Below are positions 15,992 through 24,141 of a stretch of DNA of 48,753 bases, in pieces. The first letter of the stretch is position 1, and each line of letters starts with the position of its first letter. This stretch comes from SIG455 sp045659025. GTDB taxonomy: Bacteria; Bacillota; Clostridia; UMGS1810. The DNA lies in NCBI GenBank assembly GCA_045659025.1, contig JAZOWA010000055.1:1-48753 (forward strand), in the 5' to 3' direction. Below the pieces are notes generated by a model. That model was not told the DNA's origin, made no database searches, and was given only the letters and a program-made list of their open reading frames with translations. Both the position numbers and the translations under genes were made by a program.

Positions 15992-16540
15992 ATGGCAGTA
16001 AAAAACCTTGAAGAACGCGTACTTGCCAATATTGTACGTGCAGAAATAATTGACGAGGACGCAGGTGATACATACGTATTCACCACCGCCAGCGAAGCGA
16101 GTATCAAACCCTTCGTATCCGAAGGCACCGAGAAGATTCACCGTGTGAAGAATACTATCCTCGGCTCTCTCCGCTATGAGGACATCCTCCTCGGCTATGA
16201 AATCAAGCTCATCAACAACACCTTCTGCCCCGAGCTTCTGGCTCTGGTGGACGGCGGTGACGTAGAGACCGACGGCAACGGCGACTTTTCTAAATACTCA
16301 TCCCCCGTTGTGGGTGAGGTGACACAGCGAAAGGCCCTCACCATATCCCTCTACACCGAAGAGGTGGATTGTGACGGTGACGCTATAGAGTATTTCAAGT
16401 TTACCTTCAAACACGCCAAGGGTAAGCCCGTGGAATATTCTATCAAAGACGGCGAGTTCTTCGTACCCGAACTCACTCTTCTCTCAAGGGCAAAGGCCGG
16501 CGAGAGCAGTGTGGATGTGGAAGTCGTAACTGCGCTTTAA
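15992..16540 (+). CDS. Major tail tube protein
   Basis: 182 residues. Its place after the neck genes and before the tail chaperones, and a beta-rich sequence with FVSEGTEKIHRVKNTILGSLRYEDILLGYEIKLINN, fit a siphovirus-type tail tube protein stacking into hexameric rings. A ribosome site, GGAAAGGAG, lies 8-9 nt before the ATG. A hairpin with a T-tract follows the stop, which would let this gene be expressed more than the genes behind it. No sheath gene is present, so the tail is non-contractile. Confidence 0.78.
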   Translation: MAVKNLEERVLANIVRAEIIDEDAGDTYVFTTASEASIKPFVSEGTEKIHRVKNTILGSLRYEDILLGYEIKLINNTFCPELLALVDGGDVETDGNGDFSKYSSPVVGEVTQRKALTISLYTEEVDCDGDAIEYFKFTFKHAKGKPVEYSIKDGEFFVPELTLLSRAKAGESSVDVEVVTAL

Positions 16541-16555
16541 TAATTTTTAAGGAAT

Positions 16556-16584
16556 ATGGGGCTGTGCTATACAGCCCCATTTTT
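16556..16584 (+). terminator. Attenuator-like hairpin after the tail tube gene
   Basis: A 10-bp stem (16556-16565 with 16571-16580) has a 5-nt loop and then a T-run. It lies inside the operon between the tail tube and tail chaperone genes. A partial terminator here would lower expression of the downstream tail genes relative to capsid and tube. Confidence 0.7.
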
Positions 16585-16600
16585 CAAGAAAGGAGATTAT

Positions 16601-16987
16601 ATGAACACCTTTGAAACAACTATTTCATCCTTTGACGGCAGAGGTGATATGGCGGTCATATTGAAACGTCCGTCCCTGCTCACATTGGCAAAGCTTGGCA
16701 AGATACCCAACCCCTTGTTGGGTGCGGCTACCCGTCTTTTTGACTTTGCTCCCAAGGGGGATGGGGTAAACATCAAGGAAATCGGCGAGATCCTCCATAT
16801 CCTTGCCGAAGCCACTTTAGTGAAGCCTGCCTATTCTGATATTGCAGACTCCCTCACCGACCGTCAGCTTATGGAAATCTATCATTATGTCAGGGAGGGT
16901 GCCGACGGGCTTGAATACTTTCGTCGCCTCGGAGGAGTTTCTTCGCGTAGTGACGGTGGCACAGACCTCGGGCAGGAGTGCAAGTGA
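16601..16987 (+). CDS. Tail assembly chaperone, G-like
   Basis: 128 residues from ATG 16601 with AAAGGAG 7 nt upstream. An in-frame ATG at 16556 lies inside the terminator hairpin and is rejected. The sequence (FETTISSFDGRGDMAVILKRPSLLTLAKLGKIPNPLL, then LMEIYHYVREGADGLEYFRRLGG) fits chaperones that coat the tape measure during tail assembly. The T-like frame overlaps its end, in the +1 (or -2) frame, as in G/GT pairs. Confidence 0.75.
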   Translation: MNTFETTISSFDGRGDMAVILKRPSLLTLAKLGKIPNPLLGAATRLFDFAPKGDGVNIKEIGEILHILAEATLVKPAYSDIADSLTDRQLMEIYHYVREGADGLEYFRRLGGVSSRSDGGTDLGQECK

Positions 16988-16991
16988 GATT

Positions 16992-17135
16992 ATGGGGACA
17001 GATGATTCGTATATCGCCTTTTGCATTGACGAGGCTGCGTCCTTTGTGTGGGGCAAACTGAAATCCGGGGAAACCCCCATAAAGAGAACAGCAAACAAGG
17101 AAACCGCAGATTTACTTATGAAAGGCAGGTGGTAG
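16992..17135 (+). CDS. Tail assembly chaperone, T-like
   Basis: 47 residues from ATG 16992 (MGTDDSYIAFCIDEAASFVWGKL...). Such short proteins with the pattern DSYIAFCIDEA follow G-like genes in many Firmicutes prophages. The frame stays open back to at least 16842, overlapping the G gene for about 146 nt. It could be made as a G-T fusion by +1 (or -2) frameshifting, or from its own ATG; AGGAG is 13 nt upstream, which is rather far. Confidence 0.65.
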   Translation: MGTDDSYIAFCIDEAASFVWGKLKSGETPIKRTANKETADLLMKGRW

Positions 17136-17136
17136 C

Positions 17137-18669
17137 ATGGCCACATTAAACAAGCTAGAACGGGCTATGGAAAAGGCGCGCAAGGCGAGGGTGGACGCTT
17201 ATAAGAAGTCTATCAAGAATATGGAGGAAGAGGACAAGCTCTTCTACGAGAACCAGCTCAAAAGGCAGAATATAAGTGACGAGGAATTCGCCAACGCCTG
17301 CAAAACCCGTAGCGAAAGATACGCCAACCACTCTAAAGAAGTGCTTAACGTGGCATATATGACCGAGGAGGAGAAGTTGGCTCTGTCCAGGGAGTATATG
17401 TTAAAGAGTGAGGAGGCGCTTACGGAGCATTATGTCCGTATGGCAAAGATAGAAGAGGCACGTAAGGAAGAAATCTTAAAATCCCGCCGCGAGATGAGCG
17501 AAGCGTCTATGGACGCAAGTTACACCTACGTATCGGGCAGAAACTACTCGGACGACTGGACAAAAGCAGGAGACGACCCCATTGATGCCTTTAATCGTGT
17601 GAAGGATCGTCTTCAGGGTGAACTTTCTCAAGGGATAATCACCGAAGAAGAATACGGCGACACCTTAAAGACCTTCGGCTCAGATATGTATAGTGACCGA
17701 ATAGCCAACTCCAACAGATGGCTCCGTCACGAAACTGAGATGAACCGCCTCTCCACCGAGGAGTACATCGAGGGACTTTACCGTATGCAGAGCTACACTC
17801 AGGCGTACTATGATGCGGGAATAATATCCACCCGTGAGTATTATGACGGTATGCAAAGCATTGAGGAGCGCATCTTTGACAAGAAGAAGGAACTTCATCA
17901 GAAGGTGCTGGATATGGCGGAGGAAGAGAAAAAGGCGGTGGAGGCCACCGCCAACGCCAAGATTGACATTCTGGAGAGGGAATACAGGGCACAACTTGCC
18001 CTTATTGATGAGGAAAACGCCGAGGAAGAACTTGCCGACCTTAAGGCACAGGAGAAAATCTATGCCTCTGCCGAGACCAAAGAGGGCAAGGAGAAACTTG
18101 CCGATATCCGTGAAAAGATTGACCGTATTGAAGACGATATGGAGCGGACTCAGCTTCAGGCGGAGTTTGAATCAGAGAAGGAAGATATCCTCTATCTTGC
18201 AGAGAAGAAGAAAAACCGCATAGACAAAAGGGCAAAAGAGAAAGCAACGGACTTTGGCCTTTACTATGACGAAGATGCAGGGTACAAGGCAATATCGGAT
18301 GCCAGGGGCACCTTTACCGCCCTTCTTGCCGAGCAGGAGGCGTACTCCTCCCAGTCAAAGACGGACCTTGAGGAGTACGGCAAGGGTATTAACACCCTCT
18401 TTCTCGGCTCAACCGCCACCCTTGCAGAAGGGATATTAAACAGCTTCACCGCCTTTGCCATGGGGGTTGAGGCAATCAAGAACCGCATCTTCTCCGATGT
18501 GGAAGCGGTGAACTCATTGGACTTTTCCCGATTCGGTGTAAGTTCATCACCCATAAAGGGCAACATCACCTACAACGACTATGGTGACAAGAACATCACG
18601 GGAGTAAGCGGAATTAACGATTACTTCTCGGGCGTGGGCAACTTACTTGCGAGAGGAGGCAGAATCTGA
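17137..18669 (+). CDS. Tail tape-measure protein (short, coiled-coil)
   Basis: 510 residues. By position this is the tape measure, which sets tail length. Residues of about 1-115 and 220-370 are strongly charged, Glu/Lys/Arg-rich coiled coil (DMAEEEKKAVEATANAKIDILEREY). The C-terminal part (about 400-450) is more hydrophobic and the end is Gly/Asn-rich. There is no peptidase or lysozyme domain and no clear run of membrane segments. 510 residues predicts a short tail. The stop overlaps the next start by 1 bp. Confidence 0.72.
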   Translation: MATLNKLERAMEKARKARVDAYKKSIKNMEEEDKLFYENQLKRQNISDEEFANACKTRSERYANHSKEVLNVAYMTEEEKLALSREYMLKSEEALTEHYVRMAKIEEARKEEILKSRREMSEASMDASYTYVSGRNYSDDWTKAGDDPIDAFNRVKDRLQGELSQGIITEEEYGDTLKTFGSDMYSDRIANSNRWLRHETEMNRLSTEEYIEGLYRMQSYTQAYYDAGIISTREYYDGMQSIEERIFDKKKELHQKVLDMAEEEKKAVEATANAKIDILEREYRAQLALIDEENAEEELADLKAQEKIYASAETKEGKEKLADIREKIDRIEDDMERTQLQAEFESEKEDILYLAEKKKNRIDKRAKEKATDFGLYYDEDAGYKAISDARGTFTALLAEQEAYSSQSKTDLEEYGKGINTLFLGSTATLAEGILNSFTAFAMGVEAIKNRIFSDVEAVNSLDFSRFGVSSSPIKGNITYNDYGDKNITGVSGINDYFSGVGNLLARGGRI

Positions 18670-19421
18670 TGATTAAAGGATTTATATTTAACGGCATATC
18701 TTCCTGGGATATGGGGATTGAAGCAGAGTTGGTGTCTATGCCACTATCTGCCGAACCGAAGAACGTGTATATCGACATCCCCACCGCAGACGGTGAGCTG
18801 GATCTTAGCAAAGTCAACTCCGCAAACCGCATCCTCTACAAGCCGAGGATGATAGAATTCCTCTGCCACGCATCCTTTGACCCTGCAAAAGACGATTTTG
18901 AAAGCAGGGCAAAGTATCTGGCATCTATCCTCTGTGCTGACGGGGACAGGGATCTGCGTATTGCGGGGTCGTCAACCTTTATCTACAAAGGCAGAGCATC
19001 CAACCTCTATAACATCACCCCCGAAAGCGATACGTCCTTCTCCTTCCCCCTTGTGTTCAGGTGTCAGCCATTCAGGTGGGCAGGATCTTCCGCAACCACG
19101 GCGGGTTCAAACGGTCAGGTGACGGTGACAAACGGTGGTTTGTCCACGGATTTTCGCATGGAAATCGAGGGCACCTTATCCTCGGCCATTACGCTGACTT
19201 CCTCATCGTATCCGGGCAAAGAACTTAAGATCCCTTCTTTGGGTTCGGGAAAACTGGTAATTGATACTGATGAAGCAAGAGTGTACTTCGCCGGTTCGGA
19301 TATAACGAACCGTTGCTCAGGGGATTTCTTTCTCCTTGCGCCAGGAGGTAACACCATCAAGGCAAGTGGCGTGAACGGTAGCACCCGTATCTCCCTGACC
19401 TATACAGAAAAGTACTTATAA
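18669..19421 (+). CDS. Distal tail protein (Dit-like)
   Basis: 250 residues. The start MIKGFIFNGISSWDMGIEAE and the segment YIDIPTADGELDLSK are typical of SPP1 gp19.1/Dit-type baseplate hub proteins. The first half forms the hub ring. The second half (from about 140, VTVTNGGLSTDFRMEIEG) is a galectin-like beta sandwich. It connects tube, tape measure and the next protein. It overlaps the tape-measure stop by 1 bp. Confidence 0.83.
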   Translation: MIKGFIFNGISSWDMGIEAELVSMPLSAEPKNVYIDIPTADGELDLSKVNSANRILYKPRMIEFLCHASFDPAKDDFESRAKYLASILCADGDRDLRIAGSSTFIYKGRASNLYNITPESDTSFSFPLVFRCQPFRWAGSSATTAGSNGQVTVTNGGLSTDFRMEIEGTLSSAITLTSSSYPGKELKIPSLGSGKLVIDTDEARVYFAGSDITNRCSGDFFLLAPGGNTIKASGVNGSTRISLTYTEKYL

Positions 19422-19433
19422 GGAGGTTATGGT

Positions 19434-21497
19434 ATGGATTACCCGATTTTATATGATAAGGGCGCCAAAGCATACACCTCCTTTGGCAAGGGAGTGCTCA
19501 AGGGCGCATTCAACGTGTGCATTACCGAGGTGATGAACGGGGAGTACTTTATGGAATTTGATATGCCTCCCACAGACCCTATGGTGGATAAAATCTGCTA
19601 TGACGATATTGTGAAAGCAGACGGGCAGTTGTTCCGCGTAAGATCCATCTCCTCGGGCAGAGACGGAGAGGGGGCTCTCTATACCCATATCAAATGTATG
19701 CACGTATGGTACGAGGCCTGCGACTGCAAGTATATTCACCATACCAGCACCATAGAGGGCGGAGTGGATGTGGACGGATGGATAAACGTGCTGCCAAGAG
19801 AAGTTTTGGCGAGGGTGTTTGCCGATACGCCCTTTATGGTGGGGAATGTGGAGATAACTACCCCCACCGACATCTTCGCGTCCAGTTCTAATCCTGCAGA
19901 GATTGTAGCCCAGCTCACCGACAAGGTGGGCGGGTATCTTAAAAGGGACAACTACACCGTGCACCTTCTCAAAAATTATCCCATAAGCGATAAGTCCTTT
20001 GTGTGCGGTGATAACCTCCAGTCTGTAAGCAGAGAGATGGACGACACGGCGGTTATAACCCGTCTTTATCCATTAGGTCAGGACGATATGGACATATCCT
20101 CGGTAAACGGGGGTGTGGCATATCTTGAAAGTCCTATCGCAACAGAGTACGGGTATGTCCGTTGCGGATACAAAAGTTATCCCGATATATCCGACCCCAA
20201 CGAACTCAAGGCCAAGGCGCAGGCCGAGTGGAGCACAGATGAAACCGACGGCATTGACAAACCCAAAGTCACCTACTCCGTGGAATCCCCCGATCTTAAA
20301 GGGATAGCCGTGGGTGACAGGGTGCGGGTAAAAGATATTGATGCGGGAGTGGATATCATCACCACCGTGTGCGAGGTGGAGTACTATCCCTACGAGCCCC
20401 ACAGAGGCAGTATCAGGCTCTCCAACCACAGAGAAGCCACCGCATCCCTCGCCGACAAGATCGTCAAAGAGACCGCCACCTTAAATAAAATCACCGACGA
20501 CAAGGGCAATATTATGAGTCAGTATATTGACAATATCCGATCCAAGCTCCAGAGCGTAGTGGATGAGGAGACGGCGAGCAGGCTCACTTTGCACGAGTTC
20601 GGGGATTTGTGGGTGGATGATATTGCAAACCCCACCAAGGCAATGGTCATAACCGACGCCCTCTTTGCGGTGGCAAACTCCAAGAAGGCAAATGGTGACT
20701 GGGACTGGCGTACCATCGGCACGGCAGACAACTTCACTGCCGACACCATAAATGCCGAGTGGCTCAATGCGGGATTTATCAATACCGATAAAATCACCGT
20801 ACGTTCCGAGAACGGCAACACTGTTCTTTCCGGGGATTGCTTCACCATCACCACACCCCAGGGGTTTGAGGCGAGGGTGAGTGCCAAGGACGGATTCAGA
20901 TATATCTTCGCAAGGGATAGTCAGGGCAACCCCACGGACTACATCACATTAGACCACAAGGGGCAGAAGCGGTATTGGAAGGGGCATCTTATACCCTCGG
21001 CATACCAATTTGCAAAGGGGTTGGTGGAGTGCGAGAAAACCACCGACACTCTTGTATATGGTGCTATAGAACTTAAAGGTGGTGCCTGGACAGAGATTGC
21101 CCGACTCTATGAGGAGATTCTTGCAGATACATCCCTCACCAATAACGAAAAGAGTGTGCTTATAAACTCTATGTTTCAGATTACCGTCACCCCCGACAAG
21201 ATCACCGGCAAAGTGTCGGGTGACGGTGCGGTGGTGGTGCTGGAAAACGAGATTGTCACTAAAGAAGTGGGCAACTATGTCATCCCCCACCTGTACCCCA
21301 TAAGTGCATCAGGCACTAAAATTAATCTTGGGAGCGAGGAGCGCACCTTCTATTTTGACGGCGCTCTGCTCCTTTACTACGGGGCGGCAGGTTATGTGAG
21401 AACAAACGGCTCATACAACCGTTGTTACAGTCTGCGCGCCGCCTATGATATTGCGGTGACCTTGGATATTGATTACGAAAGCAAAGGAGGGAATTAA
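19434..21497 (+). CDS. Tail-associated (Tal-like) baseplate/endopeptidase-type protein
   Basis: 687 residues. The N-terminal 350 residues match the prophage tail endopeptidase/Tal fold of siphovirus baseplates: ITEVMNGEYFMEFDMPP, CMHVWYEACDCKYIHH, then VGDRVRVKDIDAGVDIITTVCEVEY. A helical linker follows (about 340-375), then a region with repeated IGTADNFTADTINAEWLNAGFINTDKI character that may bind glycans or fibres. No catalytic lysozyme or NlpC/P60 motif is seen, so it may be only structural. AGGAGGTT precedes the ATG. Confidence 0.8.
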   Translation: MDYPILYDKGAKAYTSFGKGVLKGAFNVCITEVMNGEYFMEFDMPPTDPMVDKICYDDIVKADGQLFRVRSISSGRDGEGALYTHIKCMHVWYEACDCKYIHHTSTIEGGVDVDGWINVLPREVLARVFADTPFMVGNVEITTPTDIFASSSNPAEIVAQLTDKVGGYLKRDNYTVHLLKNYPISDKSFVCGDNLQSVSREMDDTAVITRLYPLGQDDMDISSVNGGVAYLESPIATEYGYVRCGYKSYPDISDPNELKAKAQAEWSTDETDGIDKPKVTYSVESPDLKGIAVGDRVRVKDIDAGVDIITTVCEVEYYPYEPHRGSIRLSNHREATASLADKIVKETATLNKITDDKGNIMSQYIDNIRSKLQSVVDEETASRLTLHEFGDLWVDDIANPTKAMVITDALFAVANSKKANGDWDWRTIGTADNFTADTINAEWLNAGFINTDKITVRSENGNTVLSGDCFTITTPQGFEARVSAKDGFRYIFARDSQGNPTDYITLDHKGQKRYWKGHLIPSAYQFAKGLVECEKTTDTLVYGAIELKGGAWTEIARLYEEILADTSLTNNEKSVLINSMFQITVTPDKITGKVSGDGAVVVLENEIVTKEVGNYVIPHLYPISASGTKINLGSEERTFYFDGALLLYYGAAGYVRTNGSYNRCYSLRAAYDIAVTLDIDYESKGGN

Positions 21498-21500
21498 AAA

Positions 21501-21908
21501 ATGACTAACCTTATTACCTGGATTAAGATAGCCGTAGCCGCCTTGTGCAGTGGTCTGTCCTTTATAGTGGGGGGATTTGACGCCCTCCTTCAGGCGCTCC
21601 TTGTGATGAGCGTGATTGACTATGTGACGGGAGTGTCGGCGGCATTGGCAACCAAGACCCTGTCCAGCAAGACGGGGTTTGCAGGAATCCTTAAAAAAAT
21701 TGCCATACTCTGCGTAGTTGCCTGTGCTCACCTTTTGGGACAGACTCTGGGAATACCTCAGATACGCTCTGCGGTAATCGGCTTCTACATAGCCAACGAG
21801 GGCATAAGCATAGCGGAGAACTCCGCCGCCTTGGGTGTGCCCTTGCCGAAAAAGTTTATGGAAGTACTCAGCCAGTTAAAGGACAAGGAGGATAAGGATG
21901 ATTTATAA
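21501..21908 (+). CDS. Holin (phage holin family 4 type)
   Basis: 135 residues. Hydrophobic stretches near 4-24, 28-50 and 68-88 with the motif SVIDYVTGVSAALATKTLSSKTGFAGILKKI are typical of the Cp-1/phi29-type holin or toxin-secretion holin family. It would open the membrane and let the endolysin reach the wall. GGAGG lies 8 nt before the ATG. The charged C-terminal tail (KDKEDKDDL) fits a cytoplasmic end. Its gene overlaps the next by 11 bp. Confidence 0.9.
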   Translation: MTNLITWIKIAVAALCSGLSFIVGGFDALLQALLVMSVIDYVTGVSAALATKTLSSKTGFAGILKKIAILCVVACAHLLGQTLGIPQIRSAVIGFYIANEGISIAENSAALGVPLPKKFMEVLSQLKDKEDKDDL

Positions 21909-22437
21909 TTTTACAATCAGGGGCGATTGCCTCACTTTAGACAGCCGTCTCTTCGCCGTAAGCGGTGGAGTAAACTGCTATATATGCCGTTTTGACTTTG
22001 ACAGCCAATGGGATGACCTTACGAAGTTTGTGGTGTTTGCAAAGGGCGAGGAAGTGTGCACCGTGTACCTTGAGGGGGATGAATGCCCTATCCCCGCCCG
22101 GTTGCTTGACACGCCTTCAACTATCGCCGTGGGTGTGTACGGCACCCGATTGGACGGCGAAGCATATCGCATAAGCACCAACCTCTCCCACATAGTTATT
22201 AAAGAGGGGGCCTACCGGGAGGGAACTATCCCCGATGCCCCCGAGGCAGACATGTGGGAAGTATTCTTTGCCGAGGCAGATAAAAGAATCAGGGAGATGG
22301 CAGAGATTGAGATAGCAAACATCAAAGACTGTACCCAAGATGCTATACAGGAGTATTTCGGTGATATTGAATCTATCCTTGATGAAATCATAGCGGAGCA
22401 GAATTCGTTAATGGGGGTGAAATCGAATGACCATTAA
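21898..22437 (+). CDS. Phage tail/fibre-associated protein of unknown function
   Basis: 179 residues. The N-terminal half (MIYNFTIRGDCLTLDSRLFAVSGGVNCYICRFDFDSQWDDLTKFVVF...) resembles a beta-sandwich protein found at the distal end of clostridial prophage tail modules. The C-terminal part (about 118-170) is helical and acidic. It lies between holin and LRR-like genes and overlaps both, so it was probably added as part of the host-recognition or lysis module. Confidence 0.6.
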   Translation: MIYNFTIRGDCLTLDSRLFAVSGGVNCYICRFDFDSQWDDLTKFVVFAKGEEVCTVYLEGDECPIPARLLDTPSTIAVGVYGTRLDGEAYRISTNLSHIVIKEGAYREGTIPDAPEADMWEVFFAEADKRIREMAEIEIANIKDCTQDAIQEYFGDIESILDEIIAEQNSLMGVKSNDH

Positions 22438-23092
22438 AGAAAAGCTTAAAAAGATATTCATAAATCAGAGGGAAATCGCTCATTACGAAAAAACCAAAGC
22501 CGCAAAAATGCTGTGGAACTACCTCACATCCTACAACATCCGTACCGGCTTTGAATATGCCTTTTCAAGATGCGATTTCTCAGGGGTGGAGTTTGTAGAG
22601 GAGATAATCCCCACCGCAAGCATCAACCATATGTTTTACTATTATCAGGGCTCTTTTTTGCCCAAGGGTATCAATCTGTCGAAAGTGGCCAGGGCAACCA
22701 GCACATCTGCTCTTTTTGCCAGGAGCGAGCTACAAGAGATACCCGACCTTAACCTAAGGGCTATGAACGAATATCACAACACCTTCTTAGATTGCGAAAG
22801 CCTCAAAAAGATCGCGTTGTTGCGCTCTCACAAAACAACCAAATACACCAATACCTTCAGCGGATGTTTATCTCTCGCCAGCATCTCCTTTGAGGGCGAG
22901 ATAGGCAGAGATATCAGCTTTTCACGTTGCACACGGCTCACCAGAACGAGCATTAAAAACATAATGAACCATCTGTGTGACTACACAGCAGAGGGCGGAA
23001 CTTACAAACTCATCCTCGGACGCGATAATTTATCAAAGCTCACCGAGGCGGAACAACAGATTGCTATAGATAAGGGGTGGACACTTTTATGA
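22427..23092 (+). CDS. BspA-type leucine-rich-repeat-like phage fibre protein
   Basis: 221 residues. A short basic helical start (MTIKEKLKKIFINQREIAHYEKTKAAKM) is followed by repeats of the BspA/LRR_5 type: GFEYAFSRCDFSGVEFVEEI, NTFLDCESLKKIALL, NTFSGCLSLASISFEG. The end LSKLTEAEQQIAIDKGWTL is a typical closing segment of such proteins. It may be a receptor-binding tip or an exported recognition protein. It overlaps the genes on both sides. Confidence 0.7.
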   Translation: MTIKEKLKKIFINQREIAHYEKTKAAKMLWNYLTSYNIRTGFEYAFSRCDFSGVEFVEEIIPTASINHMFYYYQGSFLPKGINLSKVARATSTSALFARSELQEIPDLNLRAMNEYHNTFLDCESLKKIALLRSHKTTKYTNTFSGCLSLASISFEGEIGRDISFSRCTRLTRTSIKNIMNHLCDYTAEGGTYKLILGRDNLSKLTEAEQQIAIDKGWTLL

Positions 23093-23367
23093 CATTTACA
23101 TTGGAAAAATGCAGGGAAAAGACATTTGACAACATCACGCTATATACCCGTCTGCGTGACGGAGAGGTGTGCGCCTATATTGCCGAGGCGGAGGAGGGGT
23201 ATGTAATGTATGATGCCCTGCACGTTCCCGAAGCGCCCTCCGAAGAGGGCGTGGCAGAGGATATAAGCTATCACACCAGAGCGATACTTCCGTTGAGTAC
23301 GGATTTTGACAAGTTTGGCTGGAAGGCGGTAAAGCGTGACACCGTGGACAGTAAACTCATTATTTAG
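23089..23367 (+). CDS. Small phage protein of unknown function
   Basis: 92 residues from ATG 23089, which overlaps the preceding stop (ATGA); a GTG at 23077 is also in frame. Sequence starts MTFTLEKCREKTFDNITLYTRLRDGEVCAYIAEAEEGYVMYDAL. It is acidic, and neither signal peptide nor membrane segment is seen. It lies 11 bp ahead of the endolysin gene. I do not recognise the family; it may be a tail or lysis accessory protein. Confidence 0.6.
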   Translation: MTFTLEKCREKTFDNITLYTRLRDGEVCAYIAEAEEGYVMYDALHVPEAPSEEGVAEDISYHTRAILPLSTDFDKFGWKAVKRDTVDSKLII

Positions 23368-23378
23368 GAGGTATATTC

Positions 23379-24104
23379 ATGAAAATCTGCATTGATGCAG
23401 GCCACAACGTAAAAGGCCACGATACGGGGGCTTTTGGTATAGGCGGTGCCAACGAAGGTGAGATCACCTTTGATATCGCCTATGCACTGGCAAAGATGCT
23501 GAAAGGCAGAGGCCACGATATAGTCCTCACCAGACCCACAAAGGATACTGTATTGGGCACAAGTCTTTCCACATCCCTGTCCGAGAGGGCAAGGATATCC
23601 AACGAAAGCGGGTGCGATTTATTCATATCATTGCATTGTAACAGTGCCACTCCCTCGGCAAAGGGTACGGAAGTGCTTATATCAGGCAGAGGCGGTGAGG
23701 CAGAGAAGCTGGCAAAGGGTATGGTGGACGCCGTGTCCTTAAACCTTGCCACCGCAAACCGCGGTGTGAAGGTGGATACGGAATACTTGGGCAACCGTCT
23801 CTATGTACTCCACAATACCACCGCGCCCGCGGTACTCTGTGAGCTTGCCTTTATATCCAACACCGAGGATACCGATAAACTCATAACAAGGGGTGATGAC
23901 TTTGCAAAGGCAATCGCCTCTGCCGTTGGAGGAGACACCGCCATATTCACCGATATAGAAAACCATTGGGCAAGGGATATCATCCTGTCCCTTGCCAAGG
24001 AAGGCGTTGTGTCGGGATATCCCGACGGCACCTTCCGCCCCGACGCACCCATCACCAGAGCTGAAGCGGTGGCATTAGTATATAAAGCCACAAGGGGCAG
24101 ATAA
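23379..24104 (+). CDS. Endolysin: N-acetylmuramoyl-L-alanine amidase plus SLH domain
   Basis: 241 residues. Residues 1-183 are an Amidase_3 domain with the zinc ligands and catalytic residues intact: His9 (DAGH), Glu26 (NEGE), His86 (SLHCN) and Glu155 (CELAFISN). It cuts the bond between MurNAc and L-Ala. Residues of about 190-238 are one S-layer-homology domain (FTDIENHWARDIILSLAKEG, GYPDGTFRPDAPITRAEAVAL), which normally binds pyruvylated wall polymers. No signal peptide is present, in line with release through the holin. It is the last gene of the operon. Confidence 0.92.
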   Translation: MKICIDAGHNVKGHDTGAFGIGGANEGEITFDIAYALAKMLKGRGHDIVLTRPTKDTVLGTSLSTSLSERARISNESGCDLFISLHCNSATPSAKGTEVLISGRGGEAEKLAKGMVDAVSLNLATANRGVKVDTEYLGNRLYVLHNTTAPAVLCELAFISNTEDTDKLITRGDDFAKAIASAVGGDTAIFTDIENHWARDIILSLAKEGVVSGYPDGTFRPDAPITRAEAVALVYKATRGR

Positions 24105-24109
24105 AAGCA

Positions 24110-24138
24110 TTGAAAAATTCACTTTTCTGTATTATAAT
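24110..24138 (+). promoter_or_regulatory. Sigma-A promoter for the secreted M14 peptidase
   Basis: TTGAAA (24110-24115), 17 bp, TATAAT (24133-24138). It starts six bases after the endolysin stop. The predicted start near 24145 lies inside the 5' arm of the following hairpin. Confidence 0.8.
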
Positions 24139-24141
24139 TAG

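Larger units (their letters stand above)
9178..24104 (+). mobile_element. Compact integrase-less phage-like particle locus (about 15 kb)
   Basis: The locus holds a repressor, terminase small and large subunits, portal, scaffold, capsid, head-tail connectors, tail tube, tail chaperones, tape measure, distal tail, tail-associated protein, holin, fibre-like proteins and an endolysin. Every gene between 10072 and 24104 is on the plus strand and most overlap or nearly touch. No integrase, excisionase, replication or recombination gene is present, and no flanking attachment repeat was seen. Codon habits (many CCC Pro, GCC Ala, ATC Ile codons) look like those of the host genes on both sides, which suggests long residence. 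Options are a PBSX-like particle, a gene transfer agent or a decayed prophage that kept its late operon. Confidence 0.85.
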
